Below, piece after piece: positions 52,171-61,708 of a stretch of 64,000 nt of DNA. The stretch's first letter is position 1; every line of letters begins with the position of its first letter. Origin of the DNA: Candidatus Villigracilaceae bacterium (GTDB lineage: Bacteria; Chloroflexota; Anaerolineae; Anaerolineales; Villigracilaceae); contig JAPKMP010000020.1 in NCBI GenBank assembly GCA_026645935.1, forward strand, positions 1 to 64,000. The letters are read 5' to 3'. The notes under the pieces were generated by a model. It was not told the DNA's origin and searched no databases. It saw only the letters and a list, made by a program, of their open reading frames with translations. A program made the position numbers and the translations under genes.

Positions 52171-53655
52171 TCATCTCACATCAATCGATATATTGAAGGG
52201 AATCAACGGCAGCCATTTCCACCATGATGGGGTAATTTGAATCTGCGGTTCGTTTTGCAGGGAAAGGGATTCCTTGACTGCAAGTGCGGCGGCGGTCGCC
52301 TCCCGCCCGCGGATGAGATCGAAGACCTGCATCAAATCCACTTCGCGCAGGGTGGGCTGCGAGGCTTGCAAGGGGAAACGGGTGATGCTCGTCGAATCGG
52401 TGAACGGGGTCTCGAGCGGTGTAAACGTCATTTCGCCGTTCGGGGAAAATCCATCCGGTATGGATGCATTCACAGCAGAGGCGGCGAGAACTCTCAGGTC
52501 ATCCGCAAGAATATACTTCGCTTCAAATACTGCCTGCATCGAGAGGCTCAACTCGTTACCCGGTTCGCCCACAGGCAGGGAATATTCCTCGCGTTGGATG
52601 TCTTTGAATGCCAAAGTGTCCGCGATCAACAGATCGCCTTCGCCAAGGTTTGCGCGGATTTGTTCTTCGGCGATCAAACCTAACTTATTCACGGTTTGTT
52701 CCCGCAAATTGACGCGGTCTTCTTCGGTAGAGCCGATCACATCCTCGTTCGTTCCACCGGTCGTTGGTTCCGGGTTTGTTACCTCTACCGAAAGTCCAAG
52801 CGTACCTTCGACGATCCTGATCGTATTCGCTTCAACATTCCCGCCTTGACCCGCTTCCACCGCCTCTATCTTGACCTCTACGCTTTCATCTGGACCCGCT
52901 GGCAGACTCGCTTCGTTCATGGTTGCAAACCGGATCAGCGTATTCGTCGCCACCACTGTCCCTGCAGGGATGATAATCTCTTCCGAGCGCGAATTCGTGA
53001 ACTGCGCAATCCCTGCAGCTTTGGTCTTTGGAACGGAAATTAAATTTGAAAGGACAAGCACCCGCTCTTCGGACACGGTCATGGATACGGTCCGGGCGGG
53101 AATCTCGCCGCTGAGAGAGACGGTCTTATAATTCGTGCTTGCGTTGACTGGGATGACCAGGGATATGGTCTGCGCCTCGGTGTTCAAAGTCACATCGGCT
53201 CGCGGGACGAACAAACCTGCCAGCACCAGGACAGCCGCAACCCCTGCGGTAAACGTAAGCACCCGCCCCAAAAGCGATGTTCGCCATGACGCCTCTCTGA
53301 CATGCGCATTTTCGCGCATTGCGCGCAACCCTTTACGAGGCGATTGCGGGGTGCGCCGGGTTCGGGGCGGCGACTCGGGCCAGGCGTTCGATTGAGCCGC
53401 GGTTGTCGAGTCAAATACCGGGATTCCCAACAACTCCGCATCCCGTTGTACATTCACCCATTTTGTGACGAGTCCCAGCTGCGCCCCGAGCGAATCTGCG
53501 TGGCGTTGGAGGACTTTCAAGTCCAGCAGACGCAACGTGACCTTTTCATATCTGGGCCACACCAATAGGATGCGCGGAGTTTTCGCCCACGACAATTTAT
53601 CGCGGACGGAGATCAGGTCGTCATGAGATTCAAGGGTGATGATCTTGGTTTTCAA
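52171..53655 (-). CDS. baseplate J/gp47-like membrane protein
   Basis: The 494-residue protein starts at TTG 53655. The first 85 residues look like a nucleotide-type alpha/beta fold (KTPRILLVWPRYEKVTLRLLDL), a Ser/Arg-rich linker follows, then one transmembrane helix (about 128-150) and a long beta-rich extracytoplasmic region with IIPAGTVVATNTLIRFATM and VEAGQGGNVEANTIRIVEG, the pattern annotated as baseplate J-like in Chloroflexota. No other phage tail gene is present, so it is unlikely to be part of a prophage; it may be an envelope or cell-surface assembly protein. Confidence 0.72.
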   Translation of the reverse strand: MKTKIITLESHDDLISVRDKLSWAKTPRILLVWPRYEKVTLRLLDLKVLQRHADSLGAQLGLVTKWVNVQRDAELLGIPVFDSTTAAQSNAWPESPPRTRRTPQSPRKGLRAMRENAHVREASWRTSLLGRVLTFTAGVAAVLVLAGLFVPRADVTLNTEAQTISLVIPVNASTNYKTVSLSGEIPARTVSMTVSEERVLVLSNLISVPKTKAAGIAQFTNSRSEEIIIPAGTVVATNTLIRFATMNEASLPAGPDESVEVKIEAVEAGQGGNVEANTIRIVEGTLGLSVEVTNPEPTTGGTNEDVIGSTEEDRVNLREQTVNKLGLIAEEQIRANLGEGDLLIADTLAFKDIQREEYSLPVGEPGNELSLSMQAVFEAKYILADDLRVLAASAVNASIPDGFSPNGEMTFTPLETPFTDSTSITRFPLQASQPTLREVDLMQVFDLIRGREATAAALAVKESLSLQNEPQIQITPSWWKWLPLIPFNISIDVR

Positions 53656-53664
53656 TTTAGCGGG

Positions 53665-54810
53665 TCAGGCATTCAAATTTCTTGCTTTATCAATCAATGA
53701 AGGCAGGTTTCTTAAGAATGAATCGATTTGTTCCGGCGTTGTACCTACGCCAAGCGTGATGCGCAGAGAGCCCAGCGCCCAATCGTCCGAGTATCCCAGG
53801 GCTTTTATGACTTCGCTTGGTTCAGGGTTTCCGGTTTTACAGGCGGAGCCGGATGAACAGGCAAAGCCCGCAGAATCAAGCAACTGCAGGAGAAGATTAC
53901 CATCCACATCCTTGAAGACAAACGAGGCATGATTGGGCAAACGCTTTTCAGGGTGGCCGGTTAACTTCGAGTCGGGGATCGTCTCGAGCACGGCTCCAAT
54001 TACATGATCGCGCAATGGTTTGACTTGCGCCGTCCGCGCCTCACGCTCCTCAGCAGCAAGTTTCAGCGCCCCGGCAAAACCGACAATATAGGGCACATTA
54101 TGCGTCCCGGCGCGAAGGTTGAACTCCTGGCTTCCGCCGGTGAGGTGCGGAATCAGATCCGTCCCCTTGCGTACGTATAACGCACCAACGCCTTTGGGTC
54201 CGTAAAATTTATGCCCGCCAAGTGACATCAAATCCACCCCAAGTTTGCCAACATCAACATCGAGATACGCGGCGGCTTGAACGGCGTCGGTGTGTAAAAG
54301 GATGGGATTCGCTTTCGCCGTCTCTGCCAAATCGGGGATGGGGTTGATCGTACCGATCTCGTTATTGGCATACATGATCGACGCCATCGTCGTATCGTTG
54401 CAGACAGCCTTTGCCAGCGACTCGACGGTGACCATTCCAAATTGGTCGACATCCAGCCATTCGAGTAGAAAACCGTAAACCTTATCGAGCTGAATCGCTG
54501 TTTTGCTCACGGCAGGATGCTCGGTCTTCGCAGTCAAAATCCATTTGGTCGAGTCTTTTCGCGCCATCATCGCGCCGCGCAGAGCGAGGTTATCCGCCTC
54601 GGAGCCGCCGGATGTGAAGATGATCTCCTCGGGGCGGCATCCCAAAACCGAAGCAACTTCCTCCCGCGCCCGATCCACGGCAACTTCAGCTTTTTGCCCG
54701 TAGCGATGAATCGACGACGGATTCCCGAACGATTCGCGGAAATACGGCATCATCTTCGCGAGGACCCGTTCATCAACAGGAGTGGTGGCGGCATAATCAA
54801 GGTAGATCAT
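53665..54810 (-). CDS. cysteine desulfurase (NifS/IscS family)
   Basis: The 381-residue PLP enzyme has MIYLDYAATTPVDERVL at its start, TEHPAV with the PLP-stacking His, LGGHKFYGPKG with Lys201 as Schiff base and GFACSSGSACKTG, in which Cys324 is the probable persulfide nucleophile. It delivers sulfur for Fe-S clusters or tRNA thiolation. No iscU or mnmA is adjacent. The gene precedes the TTG start of the baseplate-J-like gene by nine bases, so they are probably co-transcribed. Confidence 0.94.
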   Translation of the reverse strand: MIYLDYAATTPVDERVLAKMMPYFRESFGNPSSIHRYGQKAEVAVDRAREEVASVLGCRPEEIIFTSGGSEADNLALRGAMMARKDSTKWILTAKTEHPAVSKTAIQLDKVYGFLLEWLDVDQFGMVTVESLAKAVCNDTTMASIMYANNEIGTINPIPDLAETAKANPILLHTDAVQAAAYLDVDVGKLGVDLMSLGGHKFYGPKGVGALYVRKGTDLIPHLTGGSQEFNLRAGTHNVPYIVGFAGALKLAAEEREARTAQVKPLRDHVIGAVLETIPDSKLTGHPEKRLPNHASFVFKDVDGNLLLQLLDSAGFACSSGSACKTGNPEPSEVIKALGYSDDWALGSLRITLGVGTTPEQIDSFLRNLPSLIDKARNLNA

Positions 54811-54827
54811 GGAATGGATTATATAAC

Positions 54828-54861
54828 AGACCTGGCAGGTTTTTAAAAACCTGCCAGGTCT
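54828..54861. repeat. perfect 34-bp palindrome AGACCTGGCAGG
   Basis: AGACCTGGCAGGTTTTT is followed immediately by its exact complement, giving a 17-base perfect palindrome in the divergent region between cysteine desulfurase and the GT-C-like gene. The same architecture occurs inside the nuclease gene at 24613-24645. Confidence 0.85.
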
Positions 54862-54865
54862 TTGA

Positions 54866-54875
54866 ATGATAAAAT
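54866..54875 (+). promoter_or_regulatory. extended -10 TGATAAAAT before GT-C-like gene
   Basis: TGA-TAAAAT ends six bases before the ATG at 54882 and no SD is visible, consistent with a leaderless transcript. Confidence 0.5.
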
Positions 54876-54881
54876 TGCCCC

Positions 54882-56513
54882 ATGCGGAATCACTGGCTGA
54901 AAATCGCGGGCGGAATTATTGGAACTGCCGTTGTTCTTTTGATGTTGTTTGCAAATCAATTGGGGCTGGATGGTTTCCCAACCTGGGGGGTGAGGCGATT
55001 CGCGCTCTTGTTCCTTGGAATCCTCCTGCTGGCCGTCTCGCTTTTTTATCGGGAAAATAATCTCATCGGCAGGATTGTCGCTTCGCCGAACGGTCGCTTC
55101 CATCTTGCGCTGATCCTCCTCAACGTCTTCATTTTCCTCGTCTACCTTTGGTTCGGGTCGGATGGGTTATGGAAGACTCTTCCCAACGAGACGAATTACA
55201 TCGACCTTCAGGCAAACGCATTCGCCATAGGTCAACTCGAACTGGATGTTCAGCCCGACCCTGCGCTTTTGACGTTCAAGGACGAAAGTTTATACGAGCC
55301 GGGAAACCGTGAAGGAATCCCGGTTTTATGGGACGCAACGCTCTATAACGGCAAGTACTATCTTTATTGGGGTCCCGCGCCCGCGCTTGTCATAGCCCCC
55401 ATCAAACTCATTTACAAAGAAGATCTCGGCGATAAACTTCTCTCGCTGGCATTTCTCACTGGAACGCTCCTCTTTCTCAACCTCGTCATCCTCGACCTTT
55501 GGCGGAGGTATTTCAATCATATCTCACATTGGGCGGTCCTCGCCGCTGTTGCGTTCGCGGGATTGATCAACCCGTTGCCCTATGTGATGGTCGAAGGTCG
55601 CATCTACGAAGCCGCCATAATCGCCGCGCAATTCTTTCTCGTGGGCGGATTCTTCTTCCTCCTGCCCGCTCTCGATAAGCCGACAAATTTCCGCTTCGCG
55701 CTCGCCGGGACCTTTTTCACCCTTTCGATCGGGTCTCGCACGACAATACTACCTGCCATTGGACTACTCTCGATCATTATCCTCATTTGGGCGATTCAAA
55801 CCCAACATCACCGTCCTATCCCAATCCTGATTTCGTTCGCCGCACCGCTCGTGGCCGGCGGCGTGATGTATGGCTGGTACAACTATGCGCGATTCGATTC
55901 GTTCGCTGAATTCGGCTACCGCTACCAACTCACGAGTTACAACCTGTACGATAAGATCGGCGAGACCTTCGCCGTGGAATATGTCCCTCCAAACCTCTAT
56001 AAGACCATCCTGAACCCGCTCGAGAGGCGCGACACCTTCCCGCACATTTTCCCCACCCGCTGGTCGGGTCCTGTATGGTTGACGAATTATCATCCCAAAA
56101 TGTACCTGACTTTCACTGAAAATATTACGGGAATCCTTATCGGCAGTCCGTTTGCGCTGCTTGCCCTGCTGGCTTTTATCCAACCGCGGAAAGACCTGCG
56201 CTGGATGCTTGCCGCCATTTCATCGACATTCCTCGGCGTGTTCTTCACATTGCAAGCCTTTTTCTTCGTCGCCATGCGCTACATGCTCGACGCAGTTCCA
56301 ACACTAACCCTGCTTGCTGTGATTGGATTCTGGCACGGATTTGATGTTTATAAATCCCGTAAAACCTACATAACCTTTGTCCTTCTCCTCCTTGTTTATA
56401 CCATCGTACTCAGCCTGCTCATATCCTACGCCGGCAACCTGGAATTATTCAGAATCCACAACCCCGAACTCGTCCAGCGCCTGTCATGGACTTTCGGCGG
56501 TCTCTTCAAATAA
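54882..56513 (+). CDS. polytopic membrane protein, GT-C glycosyltransferase-like (paralogue 1)
   Basis: The 543-residue protein has about twelve helices. The first large loop begins with NETNYIDLQANAFAIGQ, placing acidic residues where GT-C transferases keep theirs, and contains LYNGKYYLYWGPAPA; later comes GWYNYARFDSFAEFGYRYQL. The same landmarks occur in the gene at 57641, so the two are paralogues. The overall look is that of a dolichyl/undecaprenyl-phosphate sugar-dependent glycosyltransferase, but no family is confirmed. A leaderless start is possible. Confidence 0.65.
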   Translation: MRNHWLKIAGGIIGTAVVLLMLFANQLGLDGFPTWGVRRFALLFLGILLLAVSLFYRENNLIGRIVASPNGRFHLALILLNVFIFLVYLWFGSDGLWKTLPNETNYIDLQANAFAIGQLELDVQPDPALLTFKDESLYEPGNREGIPVLWDATLYNGKYYLYWGPAPALVIAPIKLIYKEDLGDKLLSLAFLTGTLLFLNLVILDLWRRYFNHISHWAVLAAVAFAGLINPLPYVMVEGRIYEAAIIAAQFFLVGGFFFLLPALDKPTNFRFALAGTFFTLSIGSRTTILPAIGLLSIIILIWAIQTQHHRPIPILISFAAPLVAGGVMYGWYNYARFDSFAEFGYRYQLTSYNLYDKIGETFAVEYVPPNLYKTILNPLERRDTFPHIFPTRWSGPVWLTNYHPKMYLTFTENITGILIGSPFALLALLAFIQPRKDLRWMLAAISSTFLGVFFTLQAFFFVAMRYMLDAVPTLTLLAVIGFWHGFDVYKSRKTYITFVLLLLVYTIVLSLLISYAGNLELFRIHNPELVQRLSWTFGGLFK

Positions 56514-56557
56514 ACGCGGTCCGCCTTTTGTTGTACAATCACCGTAACGGAGAATCC

Positions 56558-57577
56558 ATGTCCGACTTCCTTCACTTCCTCAATACTGCCGACCTTAATA
56601 CCCTGACCCAGGTATCCGGTGTGAACCGTCAACTGGCGGGGAATATCATCGCCGCGCGTCCGTTCGATTCAGTGGAGGATTGTCTTCAAGTCAAAGGCAT
56701 GGGGAAGGCAACCCTGGCACGCCTTGAGGTATTTGCCGAGGCGCAGGGGAATGGATTGGAAAACAGCGCCATGGTCCCGGTGGAGAAAGAGGCGATACCC
56801 GCACCTGTGGAAAAGGCTCCGCCCGGGGAGGATTCAGCGAAAGAACAGGGTTCCTTCCTCAAGCGTCTAGGGCGGGCATTCCTTTTCTTCATGAAAGCGT
56901 TGATCCGTTTGATCCTGCTTGCTTCGCTTTTCGTTGCGGTTGGCGCGATGTTCTATTTTGGGCTGCCGTACATTCAGGAAACGTTCATCGCGCCGGTGGA
57001 AGAGAATACTGCACAAATCCAAAGCATGGAGGCGGAGATTGCAGGCTTGCAAGCGCAACTGGATGAAATGAACGGACGCGTGAACCTGCTCGAGGACTCG
57101 ATTGAAGCGCATTCGGCTTCGATTGAAAAATTGGAGCAAATGCAGGTATCACTCGAAGAGGAAATGAAAACGAACGACGACGCTCTCCTGATCGAATTGA
57201 AACACGAAGCAGTGTTCACCCGCGCATTGGATACGCTTGCCCGCGCAAGGCTGTATCTGGCACAAAGCAATTTTGGTCTTGCAAAAACCGATGTGCAGAC
57301 AGCGCGCGACCTGCTGGTCGAATTGGAAACCCGCACCAAAGACGAAGTCTTTGCACAGGCAATCGCGCGGCTTGACCTTGCCCTTGGCAATCTGCCAGAT
57401 TTCCCCGTTGTGGCTTCGGGTGATCTCGAGATCGCATGGCAAATCTTGATCTCAGGTAAGGCGCCAGCGTCGACAGCAACCCCAACACCCGCTGCCACTG
57501 GAACTGAAACGCCCCCCGCTGCACCTGAGACTTTCACACCGACACCGTTTCCACCGCCTGTTACTGGCACGCCATAA
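56558..57577 (+). CDS. helix-hairpin-helix membrane protein with coiled coil
   Basis: The 339-residue protein starts at ATG 56558 behind GGAGA. Residues 1-70 contain two HhH motifs (LTQVSGVNRQLAGNII and CLQVKGMGKATLARL) like ComEA-type domains. A transmembrane helix follows (about 125-148), then a coiled coil (about 160-215), a second helical domain with tetratricopeptide-like spacing (about 225-300) and a Thr/Pro-rich tail. The HhH part is cytoplasmic if the orientation is N-in. Its order in a DNA-uptake machine is unproven, since HhH is normally outside in ComEA. It lies between two GT-C-like paralogues. Confidence 0.75.
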   Translation: MSDFLHFLNTADLNTLTQVSGVNRQLAGNIIAARPFDSVEDCLQVKGMGKATLARLEVFAEAQGNGLENSAMVPVEKEAIPAPVEKAPPGEDSAKEQGSFLKRLGRAFLFFMKALIRLILLASLFVAVGAMFYFGLPYIQETFIAPVEENTAQIQSMEAEIAGLQAQLDEMNGRVNLLEDSIEAHSASIEKLEQMQVSLEEEMKTNDDALLIELKHEAVFTRALDTLARARLYLAQSNFGLAKTDVQTARDLLVELETRTKDEVFAQAIARLDLALGNLPDFPVVASGDLEIAWQILISGKAPASTATPTPAATGTETPPAAPETFTPTPFPPPVTGTP

Positions 57578-57605
57578 GTTGTTCCTGCCTAGTCGTCAGG
57601 GATTT

Positions 57606-57644
57606 ATGATGGCTGGTCATTTCGTTTCTTCGACTTCACCATGA
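57606..57644 (+). CDS. possible 12-codon coupling peptide
   Basis: ATG ATG ... TGA with AGGGA upstream ends so that its stop overlaps the start of the following gene as ATGA. The larger gene lacks an SD of its own, so translation may be coupled. Too short to judge by composition. Confidence 0.25.
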   Translation: MMAGHFVSSTSP

Positions 57645-59221
57645 ATCGACTTGAAAAAATTCCGATGTTGGGAATCCTCGGCGGAATCCTATTTGCTTTG
57701 GCGGTTTTTGCTGTCCAATTGGGTTTGGATAACGATGCAGGCTGGGGGAAGAGTCGCATTCTGATGGCAATTGCAGGTGCAGCACTGATCGCGGTCAATT
57801 GGATTTTGGTCAAATTCAGTGGCAGGCTTTCTAAATTAAAGAAAATTTTTGCATCGCTTGATGATACAAATCGAGCCAGACTTTACGCTGCAATCGCTTT
57901 TATCTTCATTGCGGCAGTTTATTTCTGGTATGCTCTTCCTGCTTTCGAGAACCCGGAATTCAAATTTGATTATTACGGCCGAATGGCGACCGCATTCAGG
58001 CATGGACAGGTTCATCTACTCGAAGAACCGCCGCAATCCCTCCTAAGCTTGAGCAACCCGTACGATTACGCGCTCAGGTACGAAACTTGCGTGGTAAACG
58101 AGATTCCAATTGACATATCCCTGTATGAGGGGAAGTATTATCTATATTGGGGACCTGCACCGGGTCTCTTCCTGATGGTTTTCAACGACGATCAGATATC
58201 GCAGATCAAGGATAAATACATCGGTTATCTTTTTGCCTGCGGGGTTCTTCTTTACCTGATTCTCTTCATTCTCATACTCTGGGAAGGTCGTCGTCACGCC
58301 CTTTCTGTATGGTTCATTCCTGTTTTTGCCCTGATCTTTGGCTTATCGATGCCCGCACCGTGGATGGTGAAGACTTCCGGGATCTACGAAGCGGCGATCT
58401 TTGGCGGACAATTCTTTTTGATCGGCGGGTTTTATTGGATATATGCGGCTTTACGTCAGCCGGGATATTCCCGATGGAAATTGCTGCTGGGAGGCATTCA
58501 TTGGGCATTTGCCATGGGAACACGATTAACCGTCTGGCCAGCAATATTTCTAGGCGCGATTACCACCCTAGTCCATCTCGCGAAGCATCACAGGTTGATT
58601 TCCTTCAGCCGATTTATTGTAAAACCTGCCTATTTCGCCCTTCCGCTATGCATCGCGGTTCTCCTGTTGGGTTGGTATAACTATATCCGCTTCGAATCTG
58701 TGGCCGAGTTTGGGCTCCGCTATCAACTTGCCAACACTGATTACCGCAAGTTCAGCGCGCCATTTTCCACATCCTACATCACGGGTAATCTGCGCAATTA
58801 TTTCACTTTCCCGGTCAAATTTCAGGAAAAATTTCCATACTTAAAGCCCACAGAAAATGTAAATTCAAATGAACGGTTGGCGGGACTCCTTTATATATCT
58901 CCCTGGATATTATTCGGCATCATCCTCTTATTTCACCTTGCACTTGCCGCCGTGCAAAAATGGGATGCAGCGGTTCTATCCCCATCCGAGATCTGGTTCC
59001 TCGTTTCAATCGGCGGGTCGCTTCTCGTCATGCTGACCCTCGTACTGACCTTTTATTTCCCTGCCACACGCTACATCGAGGATTTCATGCCGCTCCTCTC
59101 TTTGTTTACTTTTTTCCTCCTGGCTAGGGTTTTGCAATGTACAAGACAAAACCTGGATGGCGGTCTTTCCCCCAACTTTTTGCGCTCGTCGGATTCTGGT
59201 CTGTTATTGCGAGTCTACTGA
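57641..59221 (+). CDS. polytopic membrane protein, GT-C-like (paralogue 2), likely frameshifted at the end
   Basis: The 526-residue frame shares with the gene at 54882 the first-loop acidic segment (KFDYYGRMATAFRHGQ), LYEGKYYLYWGPAPG and GWYNYIRFESVAEFGLRYQL. The last 28 residues after ARVLQ are polar and unlike the paralogue. From 59137 another frame reads FPQLFALVGFWSVIASLLIS and stops at 59308-59310, which would supply the missing final transmembrane helix. A shift within about 59126-59220 is therefore likely, either a real mutation or an assembly error. Confidence 0.7.
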   Translation: MNRLEKIPMLGILGGILFALAVFAVQLGLDNDAGWGKSRILMAIAGAALIAVNWILVKFSGRLSKLKKIFASLDDTNRARLYAAIAFIFIAAVYFWYALPAFENPEFKFDYYGRMATAFRHGQVHLLEEPPQSLLSLSNPYDYALRYETCVVNEIPIDISLYEGKYYLYWGPAPGLFLMVFNDDQISQIKDKYIGYLFACGVLLYLILFILILWEGRRHALSVWFIPVFALIFGLSMPAPWMVKTSGIYEAAIFGGQFFLIGGFYWIYAALRQPGYSRWKLLLGGIHWAFAMGTRLTVWPAIFLGAITTLVHLAKHHRLISFSRFIVKPAYFALPLCIAVLLLGWYNYIRFESVAEFGLRYQLANTDYRKFSAPFSTSYITGNLRNYFTFPVKFQEKFPYLKPTENVNSNERLAGLLYISPWILFGIILLFHLALAAVQKWDAAVLSPSEIWFLVSIGGSLLVMLTLVLTFYFPATRYIEDFMPLLSLFTFFLLARVLQCTRQNLDGGLSPNFLRSSDSGLLLRVY

Positions 59222-59325
59222 TTTCTTTGCCAATGGAACATGTGGTAAGGGTCATAAAATTTTCCATCCATATCCGTAACTGGCTGCTCGGATTCGGGGT
59301 CGTCCAATAACCCGCGTTTTCCAAA

Positions 59326-59334
59326 TGATATAAT
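59326..59334 (+). promoter_or_regulatory. extended -10 promoter of phosphohexomutase gene
   Basis: TGATATAAT (TGn plus TATAAT) lies 33 bases before the ATG; AGGAGAAGG provides the ribosome site. The -35 region has no clear match, as is usual with extended -10 promoters. Confidence 0.6.
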
Positions 59335-59367
59335 CCCGCAAGTTCTCATTCTTTTAGGAGAAGGTTC

Positions 59368-60798
59368 ATGACACAAAAACTGATATTCGGCACGGATGGC
59401 TGGCGGGGAGTGATCGCGGAAGATTACACTTTCGATAATGTTCGCCGCGCTGCGCAAGGCTTTGCTTCGTATATGCTATCGAGGGGCAAAAAAGGTGAAT
59501 GGATCGTGGTCGGGCACGACAAGCGCTTTGGCAGTGAGCACTTTGCCGCCGCAGTGGCGGAGGTCCTGGCAGGAAACGGATTCAATGTTTATCTTACTGA
59601 TGGCGCGACCCCAACCCCGGTGATCGCCTACGCAGTTGTGGATAAAAAAGCTGCAGGCGCGGTCAATATCACTGCCAGCCATAACCCGCCCACCGATAAC
59701 GGATTCAAGGTCCGCAACGAGACAGGCGGCGCAATCGACCCCGAGGGTTTGAAACAGATCGAAGGCGGAATACCTGATGATGTCAAGGATGTGAAGCGCA
59801 AAGGATTTAAAGAAGCAGAAACCGCAGGCGAAATCGTCAATTTCGATGCGGCAACACCTTACATTGACCATCTCACCCGCGATGGATTGATCGATCTCCA
59901 GCCAATCAAAGACGCAGGGTTGACCGTCGTCGTGGATGCCATGTGGGGCAACGGCGCGGGTTGGTTCACCCGCCTGCTCGGCGGCGGAAAGACGAAAATC
60001 ATCGAAATCCACAACGAGCGCAACCCCATGTTCCCTGAGATGAAACGCCCTGAGCCCATCCGCCCGAATATTGATGTGGGATTGAAAGCCACCGTCGAGA
60101 ACAAAGCGGATGTCCTGCTCATCACCGACGGAGACGCCGACCGCTGTGGTCTTGGCGATGAGAACGGCGAGTTCATTAATCAACTGCGCGCCTATGCGCT
60201 TCTCGCCTATTACCTGCTCGAAGTGCGTGGGGAACGCGGCGACATTGTCAAAACACTTTCAACAACAGGGATGTTGAATAAACTCGGCGAGATATACGGT
60301 GTGCCTGTTCACGAGACGGGCGTGGGGTTCAAATACGTCGCTCCAAAGATGACCGAGACCAATGCCTTGATCGGCGGTGAAGAGTCCGGCGGATACGCCT
60401 TCCGTGGCAACGTTCCCGAACGCGATGGAATCCTTGCGGGATTGTTCATGCTCGACTTTATGGTCAAAACCGGCAAGAAGCCGACCCAATTGCTCAAGGA
60501 TTTGTTCGCCAAAGTGGGCGGCGAATACTTCTATGACCGGGTGGATAGTCCTTTCACGGGAGATGCCAGCGCGCGCAAGAAGATCATCATGGACAACAAC
60601 CCTAAGACTCTCGGCGGCTTGAAAGTGACCGACCTCATCACCATTGACGGCTTCCAATACAAATTGGAGGACGGCGGCTGGATGCTCATCCGTTTCAGCG
60701 GCACGGAGCCGATCCTGCGCGTGTACTGCGAAACGAGACACGGCGATAGGGTGAAAGCAATCCTGGAAGATGGGTTGAAAGTGGCGGGAATAAAATAA
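59368..60798 (+). CDS. phosphoglucomutase/phosphomannomutase family protein
   Basis: The 476-residue enzyme has the four-domain alpha-D-phosphohexomutase plan: [12 protein letters not shown] at the start, active-site phosphoserine Ser104 in ITASHNPP, metal loop DGDADR (254-259), sugar-specificity loop [12 protein letters not shown] near 335 and phosphate-binding [12 protein letters not shown] at the end. It interconverts sugar 1- and 6-phosphates, probably glucose or mannose, feeding polysaccharide precursors. The GEESGG loop fits glucose/mannose enzymes rather than GlmM. Nearby GT-C-like genes fit a glycan context. Confidence 0.95.
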   Translation: MTQKLIFGTDGWRGVIAEDYTFDNVRRAAQGFASYMLSRGKKGEWIVVGHDKRFGSEHFAAAVAEVLAGNGFNVYLTDGATPTPVIAYAVVDKKAAGAVNITASHNPPTDNGFKVRNETGGAIDPEGLKQIEGGIPDDVKDVKRKGFKEAETAGEIVNFDAATPYIDHLTRDGLIDLQPIKDAGLTVVVDAMWGNGAGWFTRLLGGGKTKIIEIHNERNPMFPEMKRPEPIRPNIDVGLKATVENKADVLLITDGDADRCGLGDENGEFINQLRAYALLAYYLLEVRGERGDIVKTLSTTGMLNKLGEIYGVPVHETGVGFKYVAPKMTETNALIGGEESGGYAFRGNVPERDGILAGLFMLDFMVKTGKKPTQLLKDLFAKVGGEYFYDRVDSPFTGDASARKKIIMDNNPKTLGGLKVTDLITIDGFQYKLEDGGWMLIRFSGTEPILRVYCETRHGDRVKAILEDGLKVAGIK

Positions 60799-60868
60799 AG
60801 TGTCAAGCGCGCAAGCGTCAGGTGTCAGGTTATTTGACATCGGCAGGCTTGACACTCGACACTTGGAA
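60799..60868. repeat. TGTCAAG-type inverted repeat region
   Basis: AGTGTCAAGC (60799-60808) and GCTTGACACT (60847-60856) form 10-base arms; between them are further TGTCA/TGACA copies, and CGACACTT follows. Possible terminator of the phosphomutase gene and member of another repeat family. Confidence 0.6.
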
Positions 60869-60876
60869 TATGGCGC

Positions 60877-61707
60877 GTGAACCTTACCGACACCCACTGT
60901 CATTTATATTGGAATAAATTTAACGAAGACCGCGACGAGGTCATCCGGCGCGCCATAGATGCAGGCGTCAGCCGGATGCTCGTCCCCGGCACAACGATTG
61001 AAACAAGCAGGCAAGCCATCAATCTTGCGGAACAGTATGAGCAGATCTATGCTGCCGTAGGAATCCACCCAACAGACACGGACTCATTCTCTGAAAATGA
61101 CATCGATGGATTTTATAAACTTGCCGGGCACGAAAAGGTCGTCGCCATCGGCGAGGTCGGTTTGGACTATTACTGGATCAAGGATTCGGAGAAGCAAAAA
61201 CTCCAGAAGCGCGTACTCAGTTTCCAGGTCCAGATGGCGGAAGCGCTGAAAAAACCATTGGTCATCCATCTGCGAGAAGCGTCAGACTCGATCAGCGGTC
61301 CCGTCTTCGATGACTTCTTCGAATTGATCGAGCCGTGGATCAAACAATGGAAAACACAGAACCATGCGCTTGGGTTGAATCCCGGCGTGCTTCATTCGTT
61401 CAATGGAGATTCACCCCTCGCCGCAAAAGGCATACAACTTGGTTTCTTTCTCGGTGCAACAGGTCCGGTCACTTATTCGAAAACTGCAAGTTACCGAGAA
61501 ATGATTAAAAGCCTCCCGCTGGACCGGTTATTGATCGAAACCGATTCGCCCTTTCTCACTCCCGTGCCGTTTCGTGGCAAACGGAATGAACCGGCGTTCG
61601 TTCATCACATTGCTGATAAAATATCGGAAATCCATTCCAAAAGCCCTGCAGAGATCGCCGAGATCACCACTGCCAACGCGGCGCGGCTCTTTGCATGGGG
61701 AGATTGA
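60877..61707 (+). CDS. tatD: TatD family hydrolase
   Basis: The 276-residue metal-dependent hydrolase starts at GTG 60877. TDTHCHL holds the first two His ligands, VGEVGLDYYW the bridging Glu, LVIHLREA and VLHSFNG the next His and ETDSPFLTPVPFRGKRNEPAF the Asp and C-terminal signature. TatD acts as a 3'-5' exonuclease or related deoxyribonuclease. The prenyl synthase TTG lies two bases after its stop, so the two form an operon. Confidence 0.94.
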   Translation: MNLTDTHCHLYWNKFNEDRDEVIRRAIDAGVSRMLVPGTTIETSRQAINLAEQYEQIYAAVGIHPTDTDSFSENDIDGFYKLAGHEKVVAIGEVGLDYYWIKDSEKQKLQKRVLSFQVQMAEALKKPLVIHLREASDSISGPVFDDFFELIEPWIKQWKTQNHALGLNPGVLHSFNGDSPLAAKGIQLGFFLGATGPVTYSKTASYREMIKSLPLDRLLIETDSPFLTPVPFRGKRNEPAFVHHIADKISEIHSKSPAEIAEITTANAARLFAWGD

Positions 61708-61708
61708 C

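Noticed and set aside
52171-53655. Prophage or contractile tail locus suggested by the baseplate J-like gene
   Set aside because: No other phage gene is near; the protein has a transmembrane helix and is embedded among housekeeping genes.
61574-61708. Upstream extension of the prenyl synthase by 45 residues
   Set aside because: It overlaps tatD and the peptide is unlike the family; TTG 61709 has a good SD.
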